A stretch of 58,321 nucleotides of DNA from contig NZ_JADILO010000029.1 of assembly GCF_015278125.1 (NCBI RefSeq), positions 1-58,321 of the forward strand, written 5' to 3'. A model generated the notes under the pieces. The model saw only the letters and a list, made by a program, of their open reading frames with translations, was not told the origin of the DNA and ran no database searches. Below are positions 8,114 through 16,327 of the stretch, one piece after another. Within the stretch, counting starts at the first letter, position 1; each line of letters opens with the position of its first letter. This DNA comes from Vibrio fluminensis. GTDB taxonomy: Bacteria; Pseudomonadota; Gammaproteobacteria; Enterobacterales; Vibrionaceae. A program made the translations under genes and the position numbers.

Positions 8114-10645
8114 TTGCAGGCTTACACTGAGAAGTTAATTCAACGACTAGATAGTTTGAACCAGCAGCGTATCGAACGCGCGCTGGCGCTTATGGATTTG
8201 CAAGCTCAGCGAGTCTTTCACTTGATTCCCGCTCTTCTGCATTACAACCATCCAGTTTTCCCAGGTTATTACGATGCGCATGTGCCACATGGTATTTATG
8301 ACTTCGACCTAAACCACGAACAACAGCAGTTTGTGGAAGATACTGAACTGACTATTGGTCAACCTCTGACTAAGAACCTCACTCCCGATATTCTCGCGCT
8401 TTACACGATGGGCAGTACTTCATCGATAGGTCAAAGTACGTCTAGTGACTTAGATATCTGGGTTTGTGTGGCTCCAACAATGGGGCATGATGAACGCGAA
8501 CGTCTCAATAACAAATGTTTGTTAATTACCGATTGGGCGCAGAGTCAAGGTGTAGAAGCCAACTTCTTCATTATGGACGCTGAGCGTTTTCGCTCAAATC
8601 ATTCAGAAGAAATGACCGGAGATAACTGCGGCTCTTCGCAACATATGCTGTTGTTGGATGAATTTTACCGCAGCGCAGTGCGTCTCGCAGGCCAACGCCT
8701 GTTGTGGCAAATTGTTCCGCCAGAGATGGAAGAGTGCTACGACGAATACGTTCAAGAACTTTGTAATCGTGGCAGCATTGACTGCACTCGCTGGATAGAT
8801 TTTGGTCAGTTGCACCGAATTCCAGCTGAAGAATATTTCGGTTCCAACTTGTGGCAACTGTACAAGAGTATCGACTCGCCATATAAATCGGTATTGAAAG
8901 CGATTTTGTTAGAGGCGTATTCGTGGGAGTACCCACATGCTCAGTTACTCAGCCTTGATACTAAGCGCCGCTTTTTTGCTGATGAGCAAGATCTCTATGG
9001 TATGGATGCGTATTATCTAATGCTTGAAAAGGTAACGCGTTACCTTGAGCGCATTGGTGATAGCACGCGCCTTGATCTTGTTCGTCGTTGCTTCTACCTA
9101 AAAACCCATGAAAAACTCTCTCGTGAGCCCGGTGCAGGTTCGGTTCCTTGGCGTCGTGAAGCGTTAGGGCAATTGGTGGCGAAATGGAACTGGCAACCAG
9201 AGGTGATCGAAGAGCTCGATAACCGTCGTCACTGGAAAGTGGAACAGGTTAAAGTAGTGCATCACTCTCTGCTTGATGCATTGATGCTGAGCTACCGTAA
9301 CCTAATTCAGTTTGCACGCCGCAATGACATTACGTCGGCAATCAGCCCCCAAGATATCAGCATTCTAGCGCGAAAACTGTATGCCGCATTTGAGGTTCTG
9401 CCAGGTAAAGTGACCTTGCTTAACCCTCAGATATCGCCAGATTTGCACGAGCCTGAGTTAACTTTTATTGAAGTGCAATCAGGGCGAACGAATCAACCGG
9501 GTTGGTACCTCTATAAGCAACCTCTGCAACCACATCGTATTTTAGGCCAGCCTTACCTCGAGCATAATGAATACTTAAGTAAACTGGTGGCATGGGCGTT
9601 CTTTAATGGCCTAATCACTGAGTCAACGCACTTAAATGCGGTGATCCGCGATGCTCATTTGGATATTGATAAGTTCTACCAGATGGTGAGCGATCTACGT
9701 AACACCTTCTCGTTACGTAAGCGTCGTCCAAGTATGCAGGCTTTAGCAAGTCCTTGTGAGATTAGCCAGTTGGCAATGTTCATCAACTTCGAAGAAGACC
9801 CAACCGCTGAGTTAAGTGGTAAGGCACTCAAGGTTGATTTAAAGAATATTGATATTTTTAGCTATGGGCCTGAACAGAAATGTTTGGTCGGTAGTGTGGA
9901 TTTGGTTTATCGAAATTCGTGGCATGAAGTGCGTACTTTGCATTTTAAAGGTGAAACCGCCATGTTGGACGCACTAAAAACCGTACTGGGCAAAATGCAC
10001 CAAGACGCGTTGCCACCAGAATCGGTGGATGTGTTCTGCTACAGCAAAAACATGCGTGGTGTGATGCGTAACATGGTTTATCAGTTACTGGCGGAATGTA
10101 TCGATTTACGCTTGAAACCTGTCGAGCAAGAAAAACGTCGTCGATTTAAAGCGTTGCGTATTGGTCAGCAGATGTATGGTTTGTTCTTTGAACGTCGTGG
10201 CGTGTCGATGCAGATGCTGGAAAACTCGGTGGATTTTTACCGCAGTATTTCGACCAATAAACTGAAAGGCTCACCGCTGTTGATGCTGGATCAAGAGCAA
10301 GATTATCAACTGCCAGAAATTGTGGACAATTGTGCCAGCGAAGGTCTAGTGCAGTTCTTCTTTGAAGATTCGGATAAAGGCTTCAATATTTATGTGCTTG
10401 ATGAGGTCAACCGTGTTGAAGTTTATCATCAGTACAATGGCGAGAAAGATGAAATGATTGCCAGTGTAAATAGCTTCTATACCTCAATCCGTGATGACAA
10501 TGCCGTTGCTTCTAAGTTTATTAACTTTAATTTGCCGCAATACTATCAAATTGTGTACTGCGAAGATGGTGGGGAGCCTTATATCGTACCATATCGTAAC
10601 GACGGGGCGAGTTATGCAAAGCCTAATCGCGCGGTTAACGCCTAA
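8114..10645 (+). CDS. cyaA: Class I adenylate cyclase
   Basis: An 843-residue cytosolic enzyme that makes cAMP from ATP for CRP signalling. The catalytic nucleotidyltransferase motif GSTSSIGQSTSSDLDIWVC lies at about residues 113-131, with the paired aspartates in SDLD. The C-terminal half is the glucose-sensing/regulatory region expected for the enterobacterial class; total length matches E. coli CyaA (848). The start is TTG, as in E. coli, where the weak start limits expression. A bidirectional terminator follows. Confidence 0.97.
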   Translation: MQAYTEKLIQRLDSLNQQRIERALALMDLQAQRVFHLIPALLHYNHPVFPGYYDAHVPHGIYDFDLNHEQQQFVEDTELTIGQPLTKNLTPDILALYTMGSTSSIGQSTSSDLDIWVCVAPTMGHDERERLNNKCLLITDWAQSQGVEANFFIMDAERFRSNHSEEMTGDNCGSSQHMLLLDEFYRSAVRLAGQRLLWQIVPPEMEECYDEYVQELCNRGSIDCTRWIDFGQLHRIPAEEYFGSNLWQLYKSIDSPYKSVLKAILLEAYSWEYPHAQLLSLDTKRRFFADEQDLYGMDAYYLMLEKVTRYLERIGDSTRLDLVRRCFYLKTHEKLSREPGAGSVPWRREALGQLVAKWNWQPEVIEELDNRRHWKVEQVKVVHHSLLDALMLSYRNLIQFARRNDITSAISPQDISILARKLYAAFEVLPGKVTLLNPQISPDLHEPELTFIEVQSGRTNQPGWYLYKQPLQPHRILGQPYLEHNEYLSKLVAWAFFNGLITESTHLNAVIRDAHLDIDKFYQMVSDLRNTFSLRKRRPSMQALASPCEISQLAMFINFEEDPTAELSGKALKVDLKNIDIFSYGPEQKCLVGSVDLVYRNSWHEVRTLHFKGETAMLDALKTVLGKMHQDALPPESVDVFCYSKNMRGVMRNMVYQLLAECIDLRLKPVEQEKRRRFKALRIGQQMYGLFFERRGVSMQMLENSVDFYRSISTNKLKGSPLLMLDQEQDYQLPEIVDNCASEGLVQFFFEDSDKGFNIYVLDEVNRVEVYHQYNGEKDEMIASVNSFYTSIRDDNAVASKFINFNLPQYYQIVYCEDGGEPYIVPYRNDGASYAKPNRAVNA

Positions 10646-10648
10646 TAA

Positions 10649-10678
10649 CAAAAAAGAGCACGCTTGTGCTCTTTTTAC
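10649..10678. terminator. Bidirectional terminator, cyaA / cyaY
   Basis: Perfect stem AAAAAGAGCAC / GTGCTCTTTTT (10651-10661 and 10666-10676) with a GCTT loop. Its A/T-flanked ends can serve both converging genes. Confidence 0.92.
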
Positions 10679-10698
10679 TTTTTGTAACTTTTCAGTGT

Positions 10699-11013
10699 TT
10701 ACACCCAGTCGATTGTCTCACCAGCGTGTTTTTCACATTCTTGCTTCACCATCGCAATCAATTCTATGCCTGTTTTAGAACAGATCCACTGTTGGTCCAC
10801 ATAAGCGAAGTGGAAGCCACCAGAACGAGATGCTAACCAAATTTCTTTCATTGGTTCTTGGCGGTTGATAATGATTTGACTGCGATCTTCAAACTCTAAG
10901 GTCATCACATTACCAGACGTTTCATAGTCGATATCAGCGCCTGAATCATCAATCATTTCTTCGATGAATTGCATTTGCTGATCGGCAAGTTGATGAAATT
11001 CTGTCTCGTTCAT
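10699..11013 (-). CDS. cyaY: Frataxin-like iron-sulfur assembly protein CyaY
   Basis: A 104-residue bacterial frataxin that binds iron and modulates the IscS/IscU Fe-S machinery. The acidic first helix (EEMIDDSGADIDYE) is the iron-binding face. The beta-sheet signature IIINRQEPMKEIWLASRSGG and the following HFAY are characteristic. It diverges from lptM, the conserved cyaA-cyaY-lptM arrangement. Confidence 0.96.
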   Translation of the reverse strand: MNETEFHQLADQQMQFIEEMIDDSGADIDYETSGNVMTLEFEDRSQIIINRQEPMKEIWLASRSGGFHFAYVDQQWICSKTGIELIAMVKQECEKHAGETIDWV

Positions 11014-11088
11014 CTTGTCTATCCTATTGCTTTTCCTGAGTGTGGTGCGATTATAGGGGGCATTGAAAGAATAATCACGGTTAGACCT

Positions 11089-11208
11089 ATGAAAAAATCA
11101 ATCTTAGCTTTATTTGTCATCTCGATGTTAGGTTTGGCTGGTTGTGGTCAAACAGGATCACTATATATGCCTGACGATGCTCAACAAAATGAGCAAACAC
11201 AGCAATAA
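11089..11208 (+). CDS. lptM: LptM (YifL) small lipoprotein
   Basis: A 39-residue lipoprotein. The signal peptide MKKSILALFVISMLGLAG is followed directly by the lipidated cysteine of the lipobox LAGC and the conserved GQTGSLYMP segment. E. coli LptM assists oxidative maturation of the LptD/LptE LPS translocon at the outer membrane. The ATG at 11089 was chosen because the longer in-frame reading would put 40 polar residues before the signal peptide. It lies between cyaY (divergent) and lysA, as in other gamma-proteobacteria. Confidence 0.93.
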   Translation: MKKSILALFVISMLGLAGCGQTGSLYMPDDAQQNEQTQQ

Positions 11209-11299
11209 TATCGCACTGAGCATGATGCTTTAGGCGATATACCCAAGCGTTGTCATTAACGCCTAGGTAGATACAACAAAATATAAAAGGGAAAGCACA

Positions 11300-12553
11300 T
11301 TGGATTACTTCAACTATCAGGATGATGGCCAACTTTGGGCCGAAGATGTTCCTCTTACTGACTTAGCTGAGCAGTTTGGAACGCCACTCTATGTATATTC
11401 GCGCGCGACGATTGAGCGTCATTGGCATGCGTTTGATAAATCGGTTGGCGACCATCCTCATCTTGTCTGTTTCGCGGTAAAAGCGAACTCAAATATCGGT
11501 GTGCTTAACGCATTGGCTCGTTTAGGTTCTGGCTTTGATATTGTTTCTGGTGGTGAGCTTGAACGTGTCTTAGCGGCTGGTGGTGATCCAAGTAAAGTGG
11601 TTTTCTCTGGTTTGGGTAAAACTGAAGCCGAGATGAAGCGCGCATTGGAAGTCGGCATTAAATGTTTTAATGTGGAATCTGAGCCAGAGCTCGAGCGTTT
11701 AAATAAAGTGGCGAGCGAAATGGGCGTCAAAGCGCCAGTATCTTTGCGCATCAATCCAGATGTCGACGCGCAAACTCACCCTTATATTTCTACGGGTCTA
11801 CGTGATAACAAATTTGGAATCGCTTTTGACCGTGCTCCTGTGGTGTATCAACTTGCTCACAGCTTAGAGAGTTTGGATGTTAAAGGTATTGATTGCCACA
11901 TTGGCTCTCAGTTGACAGACATTGACCCTTTCATTGATGCCACCGATCGCTTACTTGCTCTGATTGATGAGCTAAAAGCGCAAGGCATTGTGATCCGTCA
12001 TCTTGACGTTGGTGGTGGTCTTGGCGTGGTATACCGTGATGAACTACCACCACAACCTTCAGAATACGCCAAAGCGTTATTAGGTCGTTTAGGTAATCAT
12101 CAAAATCTCGAGCTGATCTTTGAACCGGGGCGTGCAATTGTCGCCAATGCTGGGGTGTTGTTGACTAAGGTCGAATTCTTGAAACATACCGAGCATAAAA
12201 ACTTTGCCATTATTGATGCGGCAATGAATGATCTGATGCGTCCAGCCCTTTACCAAGCTTGGCAAGACATCGTGCCAGTTAATCCACGTCAAGGCGAAGC
12301 GAAAACCTATGATGTAGTAGGCGCGATTTGTGAGACCAGTGATTTCCTAGGCAAAGATCGCGCTTTGGTTCTTGAAGCAAATGACTTACTTGCAGTACGT
12401 TCAGCAGGTGCTTATGGGTTTGTTATGGCGTCGAATTACAACACTCGCACCCGCGCAGCTGAAGTGATGATTGATGGCAATCGCGCGCATTTAGTACGTA
12501 AACGTGAAGAGTTGACCAGTTTGTGGGAACTTGAGAGCGTATTACCGGAGTAA
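11300..12553 (+). CDS. lysA: Diaminopimelate decarboxylase
   Basis: A 417-residue PLP enzyme that decarboxylates meso-diaminopimelate to L-lysine. The PLP lysine is in CFAVKANSN (about residue 60). The glycine loop GGGLGV, the phosphate-binding EPGRAIVANAG and the substrate cysteine in CETSDFLG are all present, so it should be active. It starts at TTG behind AAGGGAAA. It precedes dapF by 10 bases, linking lysine and peptidoglycan precursor synthesis in one transcript. Confidence 0.96.
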   Translation: MDYFNYQDDGQLWAEDVPLTDLAEQFGTPLYVYSRATIERHWHAFDKSVGDHPHLVCFAVKANSNIGVLNALARLGSGFDIVSGGELERVLAAGGDPSKVVFSGLGKTEAEMKRALEVGIKCFNVESEPELERLNKVASEMGVKAPVSLRINPDVDAQTHPYISTGLRDNKFGIAFDRAPVVYQLAHSLESLDVKGIDCHIGSQLTDIDPFIDATDRLLALIDELKAQGIVIRHLDVGGGLGVVYRDELPPQPSEYAKALLGRLGNHQNLELIFEPGRAIVANAGVLLTKVEFLKHTEHKNFAIIDAAMNDLMRPALYQAWQDIVPVNPRQGEAKTYDVVGAICETSDFLGKDRALVLEANDLLAVRSAGAYGFVMASNYNTRTRAAEVMIDGNRAHLVRKREELTSLWELESVLPE

Positions 12554-12563
12554 TTGAAACTGT

Positions 12564-13394
12564 ATGCATTTCCATTTTTCTAAAATGCATGGTTTGGGTA
12601 ACGACTTTATGGTGGTCGATTGTATTACCCAAAACATATTTTTTTCTCCAGAGTTGATCCGTCGTATGGCGGATCGTCATACTGGAGTTGGCTTTGACCA
12701 GCTTTTGGTGGTTGAGGCTCCCTATGATCCTGAAACGGACTTTCACTACCGTATTTTCAATGCAGATGGTAGTGAAGTTGAACAGTGCGGCAATGGTGCG
12801 CGCTGTTTTGCTCGCTTCGTTCGAATGAAAGGTTTGACCAATAAATACACCATCAGTGTCAGCACCAAAAAAGGTAAGATGCTGCTTAATATCGAAGAAG
12901 ACGACCAAGTTACCGTTAACATGGGCGTGCCAGAGTTTGAGCCAAGCAAAATTCCTTTCAAAGCGAAGCAGATGGAAAAAACCTACATTATGCGTGCTGA
13001 AGACAAAACCTTGTTCTGCGGTGCCGTAAGTATGGGGAATCCCCATGTCGTCACGGTAGTTGATGATGTGAAGACTGCGGATGTAGAAACCTTAGGTCCA
13101 ATGCTGGAATCGCATGAGCGTTTTCCTGAGCGCGTTAATGCAGGTTTTATGCAGGTGGTTAACCGTAATGAAATTAATCTACGCGTTTATGAGCGTGGAA
13201 CTGGTGAAACCCAAGCCTGTGGTAGCGGTGCTTGTGGTGCGGTTGCTGTCGGGATTGTACAAGGCTTATTGGACGAAAATGTGAAAGTGCGCCTACCGGG
13301 TGGCGAGTTAAAAATTTGCTGGCAAGGTATGGGTAAACCGCTTTACATGACAGGCCCTGCAACTCACGTCTTTGACGGCCAAATTAACTGCTAA
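12564..13394 (+). CDS. dapF: Diaminopimelate epimerase
   Basis: A 276-residue cofactor-independent racemase that interconverts LL- and meso-diaminopimelate, feeding LysA and peptidoglycan. The two catalytic cysteines are in GNGARC (about residue 73) and ACGSGACG (about 217-224). The N-terminal FSKMHGLGNDFMVVD is the family signature. It lies between lysA and the DUF484 gene with short gaps, so it is probably cotranscribed. Confidence 0.97.
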   Translation: MHFHFSKMHGLGNDFMVVDCITQNIFFSPELIRRMADRHTGVGFDQLLVVEAPYDPETDFHYRIFNADGSEVEQCGNGARCFARFVRMKGLTNKYTISVSTKKGKMLLNIEEDDQVTVNMGVPEFEPSKIPFKAKQMEKTYIMRAEDKTLFCGAVSMGNPHVVTVVDDVKTADVETLGPMLESHERFPERVNAGFMQVVNRNEINLRVYERGTGETQACGSGACGAVAVGIVQGLLDENVKVRLPGGELKICWQGMGKPLYMTGPATHVFDGQINC

Positions 13395-13407
13395 CTAAGG
13401 AATCTCT

Positions 13408-14112
13408 GTGTCTCAGATTGAAGCGGATGCGTTAACTGCAGAAGTGGTGGCAGAGTATCTGCGTGATAATCCCGATTTCTTTATTCACCGACGTGACCTT
13501 GTTGATCGCCTCGCTTTGCCAACACAAGAGCAAGGCGCGGTATCCTTGGTGCATGTTCAACTCAATCGTCAGCGTCAGCGGATTGAAGAGTTGGAAGAAG
13601 AGATCACCACCTTGATGTCGCTGGCAGCAAACAATGACAAAACTTTCCATGAATTTATGGATCTGCAAGAACAGATTTTAAAGTGTGATTGTTTGTTAGA
13701 TGCAATTAAGGCGATTGAGAGTAAAGCCAAAGCTTTAGGACTGTTGGCTTATGTACGTTTGTTCAATGCTCCATCCAAACATTATTTAACCAGTTTTGAG
13801 AGTTATCAGCGTTTTGCTACCAATAATCTCAATGGTAAATCAGCCTACCTAGGCCGTATGCGTAAAGCCGATCGTGAGCTTCTATTTGGCGAACTTAATC
13901 GTGCTCCAGAGCTTGGCTCTTACGTTGTGCTACCTTTAGTAAAAGGCAAAGCACAAGGGTTAATCGCGTTCTCAAGTGAGGATGGCGGTCATTTCCAACC
14001 CCATATGGATACCCTATTTTTACGTCATTTGGCATTAGTGCTCTCCCATGCGATAGCAATTCTGCCTTGGCAAATGGACACCAATGAGCGAATTAGTACA
14101 ACCTCTGCCTAA
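13408..14112 (+). CDS. DUF484 family protein
   Basis: A 234-residue cytosolic protein of the DUF484 family (YigA in E. coli). The N-terminal motif VVAEYLRDNPDFF and a coiled coil (RQRQRIEELEEEITTLMSL) lead into a GAF-like C-terminal half. It starts at GTG, 13 bases after dapF, and overlaps xerC by 29 bases. The dapF-DUF484-xerC order is strongly conserved, suggesting a link with cell-envelope or chromosome-segregation functions; its activity is unknown. Confidence 0.92.
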   Translation: MSQIEADALTAEVVAEYLRDNPDFFIHRRDLVDRLALPTQEQGAVSLVHVQLNRQRQRIEELEEEITTLMSLAANNDKTFHEFMDLQEQILKCDCLLDAIKAIESKAKALGLLAYVRLFNAPSKHYLTSFESYQRFATNNLNGKSAYLGRMRKADRELLFGELNRAPELGSYVVLPLVKGKAQGLIAFSSEDGGHFQPHMDTLFLRHLALVLSHAIAILPWQMDTNERISTTSA

Positions 14113-15004
14113 CGGCCTACAAAAGCCCTTGGAACGCTTCTATGAATATCTGAGAAGCGAAAAAGGGCTCAGTCTTCATACTCAACGTAACTACAAACAA
14201 CAACTGGAAACCATGGCGCAGCATCTGCTGAGCATGGGGCTTAAAGATTGGACTCAAGTTGATGCGGCTTGGGTTCGTCAGTTGGCGAGTAAGGGCATGC
14301 GTGAAGGCATGAAAGCGAGCAGCTTAGCGACAAGACTCTCTTCACTGCGTAGTTTCTTTGATTTTTTGATCTTGCGTGGCGAGATCAGCGCGAATCCTGC
14401 CAAAGGTGTTTCTGCACCGCGCAAAAAACGACCATTACCTAAAAACTTGGATGTGGATGAAGTCGGGCAACTGCTTGAGGTGACCGATGACGACCCATTA
14501 TCGATTCGTGATCGTGCCATGATGGAACTAATGTACGGCGCAGGGTTGCGTTTAGCGGAATTGGTCAGCATCAACGTCAAGGATGTGAGCCTGTTTAGTG
14601 GTGAATTACGCGTAGTCGGTAAAGGTGACAAAGAGCGTAAAGTGCCATTTTCAGGTCTCGCAAAAGAGTGGGTAGGGAAATGGCTTAAAGTGCGCAGCGG
14701 TTTAGCCAAACCGGATGAAAAAGGGCTGTTTGTCTCTAAACTAGGTGTACGCATCTCTCACCGTAACGTCCAAAAACGGATGGCAGAGTGGGGGCAAAAG
14801 CAGGCGGTTGCGAGTCATATCAGCCCGCATAAATTACGCCACTCATTTGCGACTCATATGTTGGAATCGAGTAACAACTTACGTGCGGTGCAAGAATTGC
14901 TTGGCCATGAAAATATCTCGACTACGCAAATCTATACTCACTTGGATTTTCAACACCTTGCACAAGTGTATGACCAAGCCCACCCAAGGGCGAAAAAGAA
15001 GTAA
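14084..15004 (+). CDS. xerC: Tyrosine recombinase XerC
   Basis: A 306-residue site-specific recombinase that acts with XerD and FtsK at dif to resolve chromosome dimers. An N-terminal SAM-like core-binding domain (about 10-100) precedes the catalytic domain. Catalytic residues are visible in GAGLRLAEL (Arg), GKGDKERKVP (Lys), HKLRHSFATHML (His, Arg), LLGHENIS (His) and the nucleophilic Tyr of TTQIYTHLD. Its place in the dapF-DUF484-xerC-yigB cluster identifies XerC rather than XerD or an integron integrase. Confidence 0.96.
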   Translation: MSELVQPLPNGLQKPLERFYEYLRSEKGLSLHTQRNYKQQLETMAQHLLSMGLKDWTQVDAAWVRQLASKGMREGMKASSLATRLSSLRSFFDFLILRGEISANPAKGVSAPRKKRPLPKNLDVDEVGQLLEVTDDDPLSIRDRAMMELMYGAGLRLAELVSINVKDVSLFSGELRVVGKGDKERKVPFSGLAKEWVGKWLKVRSGLAKPDEKGLFVSKLGVRISHRNVQKRMAEWGQKQAVASHISPHKLRHSFATHMLESSNNLRAVQELLGHENISTTQIYTHLDFQHLAQVYDQAHPRAKKK

Positions 15005-15022
15005 TCGAAATAGGGTGAAGGA

Positions 15023-15736
15023 ATGAAATACTACCGACAGTTAAAGCCAATCAAAGCGATGAGTTTTGATTTGGATGATACGCTTTATGACAACCGTCCC
15101 GTGATTGCTCGGCTGACGCGTGAGGCGAATGCTTGGTTTTTTCATCATCATCCTATTGCGACCACTCGTGATGAAGATTGGTGGTTAAAGCTAAAACTCG
15201 ACTTAGCCAAACAAGACAATTGGCTATACAGCGATCTGACGCTATGGCGTCATCGCACTACCACTACCGGTTTGATTGAGTTGGGTTATTCGGCGGCGCA
15301 GGCCGAGCAAGCGGCAGATGATCTATTGCAGATAGTGACTGAGCTGCGAAGTGATTTTGTGGTTCCCAAGATTACTCACCAAGTGATGGCGCAATTAGCC
15401 GAAAAATACCCGCTGGTGGCAATAACCAACGGTAATGTGGATGTCGAACGTATTGGTTTAGCCGGCTATTTTTCACTGATCTTACGTGCTGGACGAAATG
15501 GTCATGCTAAGCCTCATGGTGATATGTTTCGTCAAACTCAGCAATTTCTTACTCTAGACAGTGAGTCTATTTTGCATGTGGGCGATCACTTGAAAACCGA
15601 TGTGTTTGGTGCAAAACAAAACGGCTTTCAAGCGTGTTGGTATAACGACCAAGGCAGTTGCTTACGTGAGGCGAAACACGCTCGAGTATTACCTGATGTG
15701 GAAATCCACCAACTGGATTCGTTGCTGCTACTTTAA
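15023..15736 (+). CDS. yigB: HAD phosphatase YigB
   Basis: A 237-residue HAD-superfamily phosphatase. Motif I is DLDDTLYDN, motif II is in ITNGN and motif IV is HVGDHLKTDVFGA. E. coli YigB dephosphorylates 5-amino-6-(5-phospho-D-ribitylamino)uracil in riboflavin synthesis and is also linked to FMN hydrolysis and persistence. Its 3' end overlaps the converging DTW gene by 9 bases. Confidence 0.92.
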   Translation: MKYYRQLKPIKAMSFDLDDTLYDNRPVIARLTREANAWFFHHHPIATTRDEDWWLKLKLDLAKQDNWLYSDLTLWRHRTTTTGLIELGYSAAQAEQAADDLLQIVTELRSDFVVPKITHQVMAQLAEKYPLVAITNGNVDVERIGLAGYFSLILRAGRNGHAKPHGDMFRQTQQFLTLDSESILHVGDHLKTDVFGAKQNGFQACWYNDQGSCLREAKHARVLPDVEIHQLDSLLLL

Positions 15737-16327
15737 AGCGTGACCACTTTTATCGGCTTTAAACACTCGCATATAGTGATGAAAGAATGTATTCAGCGCT
15801 TGAGCTTGCCCGTTCAGACCAAGTTCTTTAATGATTTCACTGCCCACTTCTAGCGTGCATAAGTGCCCTTGTTGCTGGTTGCGCCTTAACTGGTAGTCCG
15901 ACTGTTCACTTGGTTCAAGATGGACGCAGGGTAAATCACTTAGCCAGTCACTCTTTCTCAACATTTTTCCCGCTTCTTGCCATGTACCATCAAGAATAAT
16001 CAATAATGGTATTTTTTCATTACTATCAGCATCTTGTTTAACCGTCTTTAGCGAAATGCTGCTATCAGCGGGATAAACCAAATAGGCCTGATAGTGATCA
16101 TTTTTGATCAGTTTGATCAAGTCGGGGCAGGGAGATCGGCGCTGCCAGACATGCTGACTGGTGGATGGTATTGCTTGAAGTAACCATTTTCCGGTATTGG
16201 TATCGCGATTGAGCTCGTTTTCGTGCATCAGCAAAGCAATATGAACGGGTGCCTCAAAATGAGGCACCAAATGGCAAACACATTGATAGCATAGACCACA
16301 GCCTGGGCAAGGTGTTGCTTGGGGCAT
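15728..16327 (-). CDS. DTW-domain tRNA-uridine aminocarboxypropyltransferase
   Basis: A 199-residue protein with an N-terminal cysteine cluster (CPGCGLCYQCVCH, residues 7-19) and the family motif DGTWQEAGKML at about residues 112-122. DTW proteins such as E. coli TapT (YfiP) transfer the 3-amino-3-carboxypropyl group of SAM to uridine in tRNA (acp3U); the cysteines probably hold zinc. The start overlaps the stop of the upstream lipoprotein gene by one base (TAATG), so the two are translationally coupled. Which uridine is modified cannot be told. Confidence 0.88.
   Translation of the reverse strand: MPQATPCPGCGLCYQCVCHLVPHFEAPVHIALLMHENELNRDTNTGKWLLQAIPSTSQHVWQRRSPCPDLIKLIKNDHYQAYLVYPADSSISLKTVKQDADSNEKIPLLIILDGTWQEAGKMLRKSDWLSDLPCVHLEPSEQSDYQLRRNQQQGHLCTLEVGSEIIKELGLNGQAQALNTFFHHYMRVFKADKSGHALK

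Noticed and set aside
12423..13046. 207-codon frame opposite lysA/dapF
   Set aside because: Antisense shadow of two certain genes, with no ribosome site or recognisable domain.
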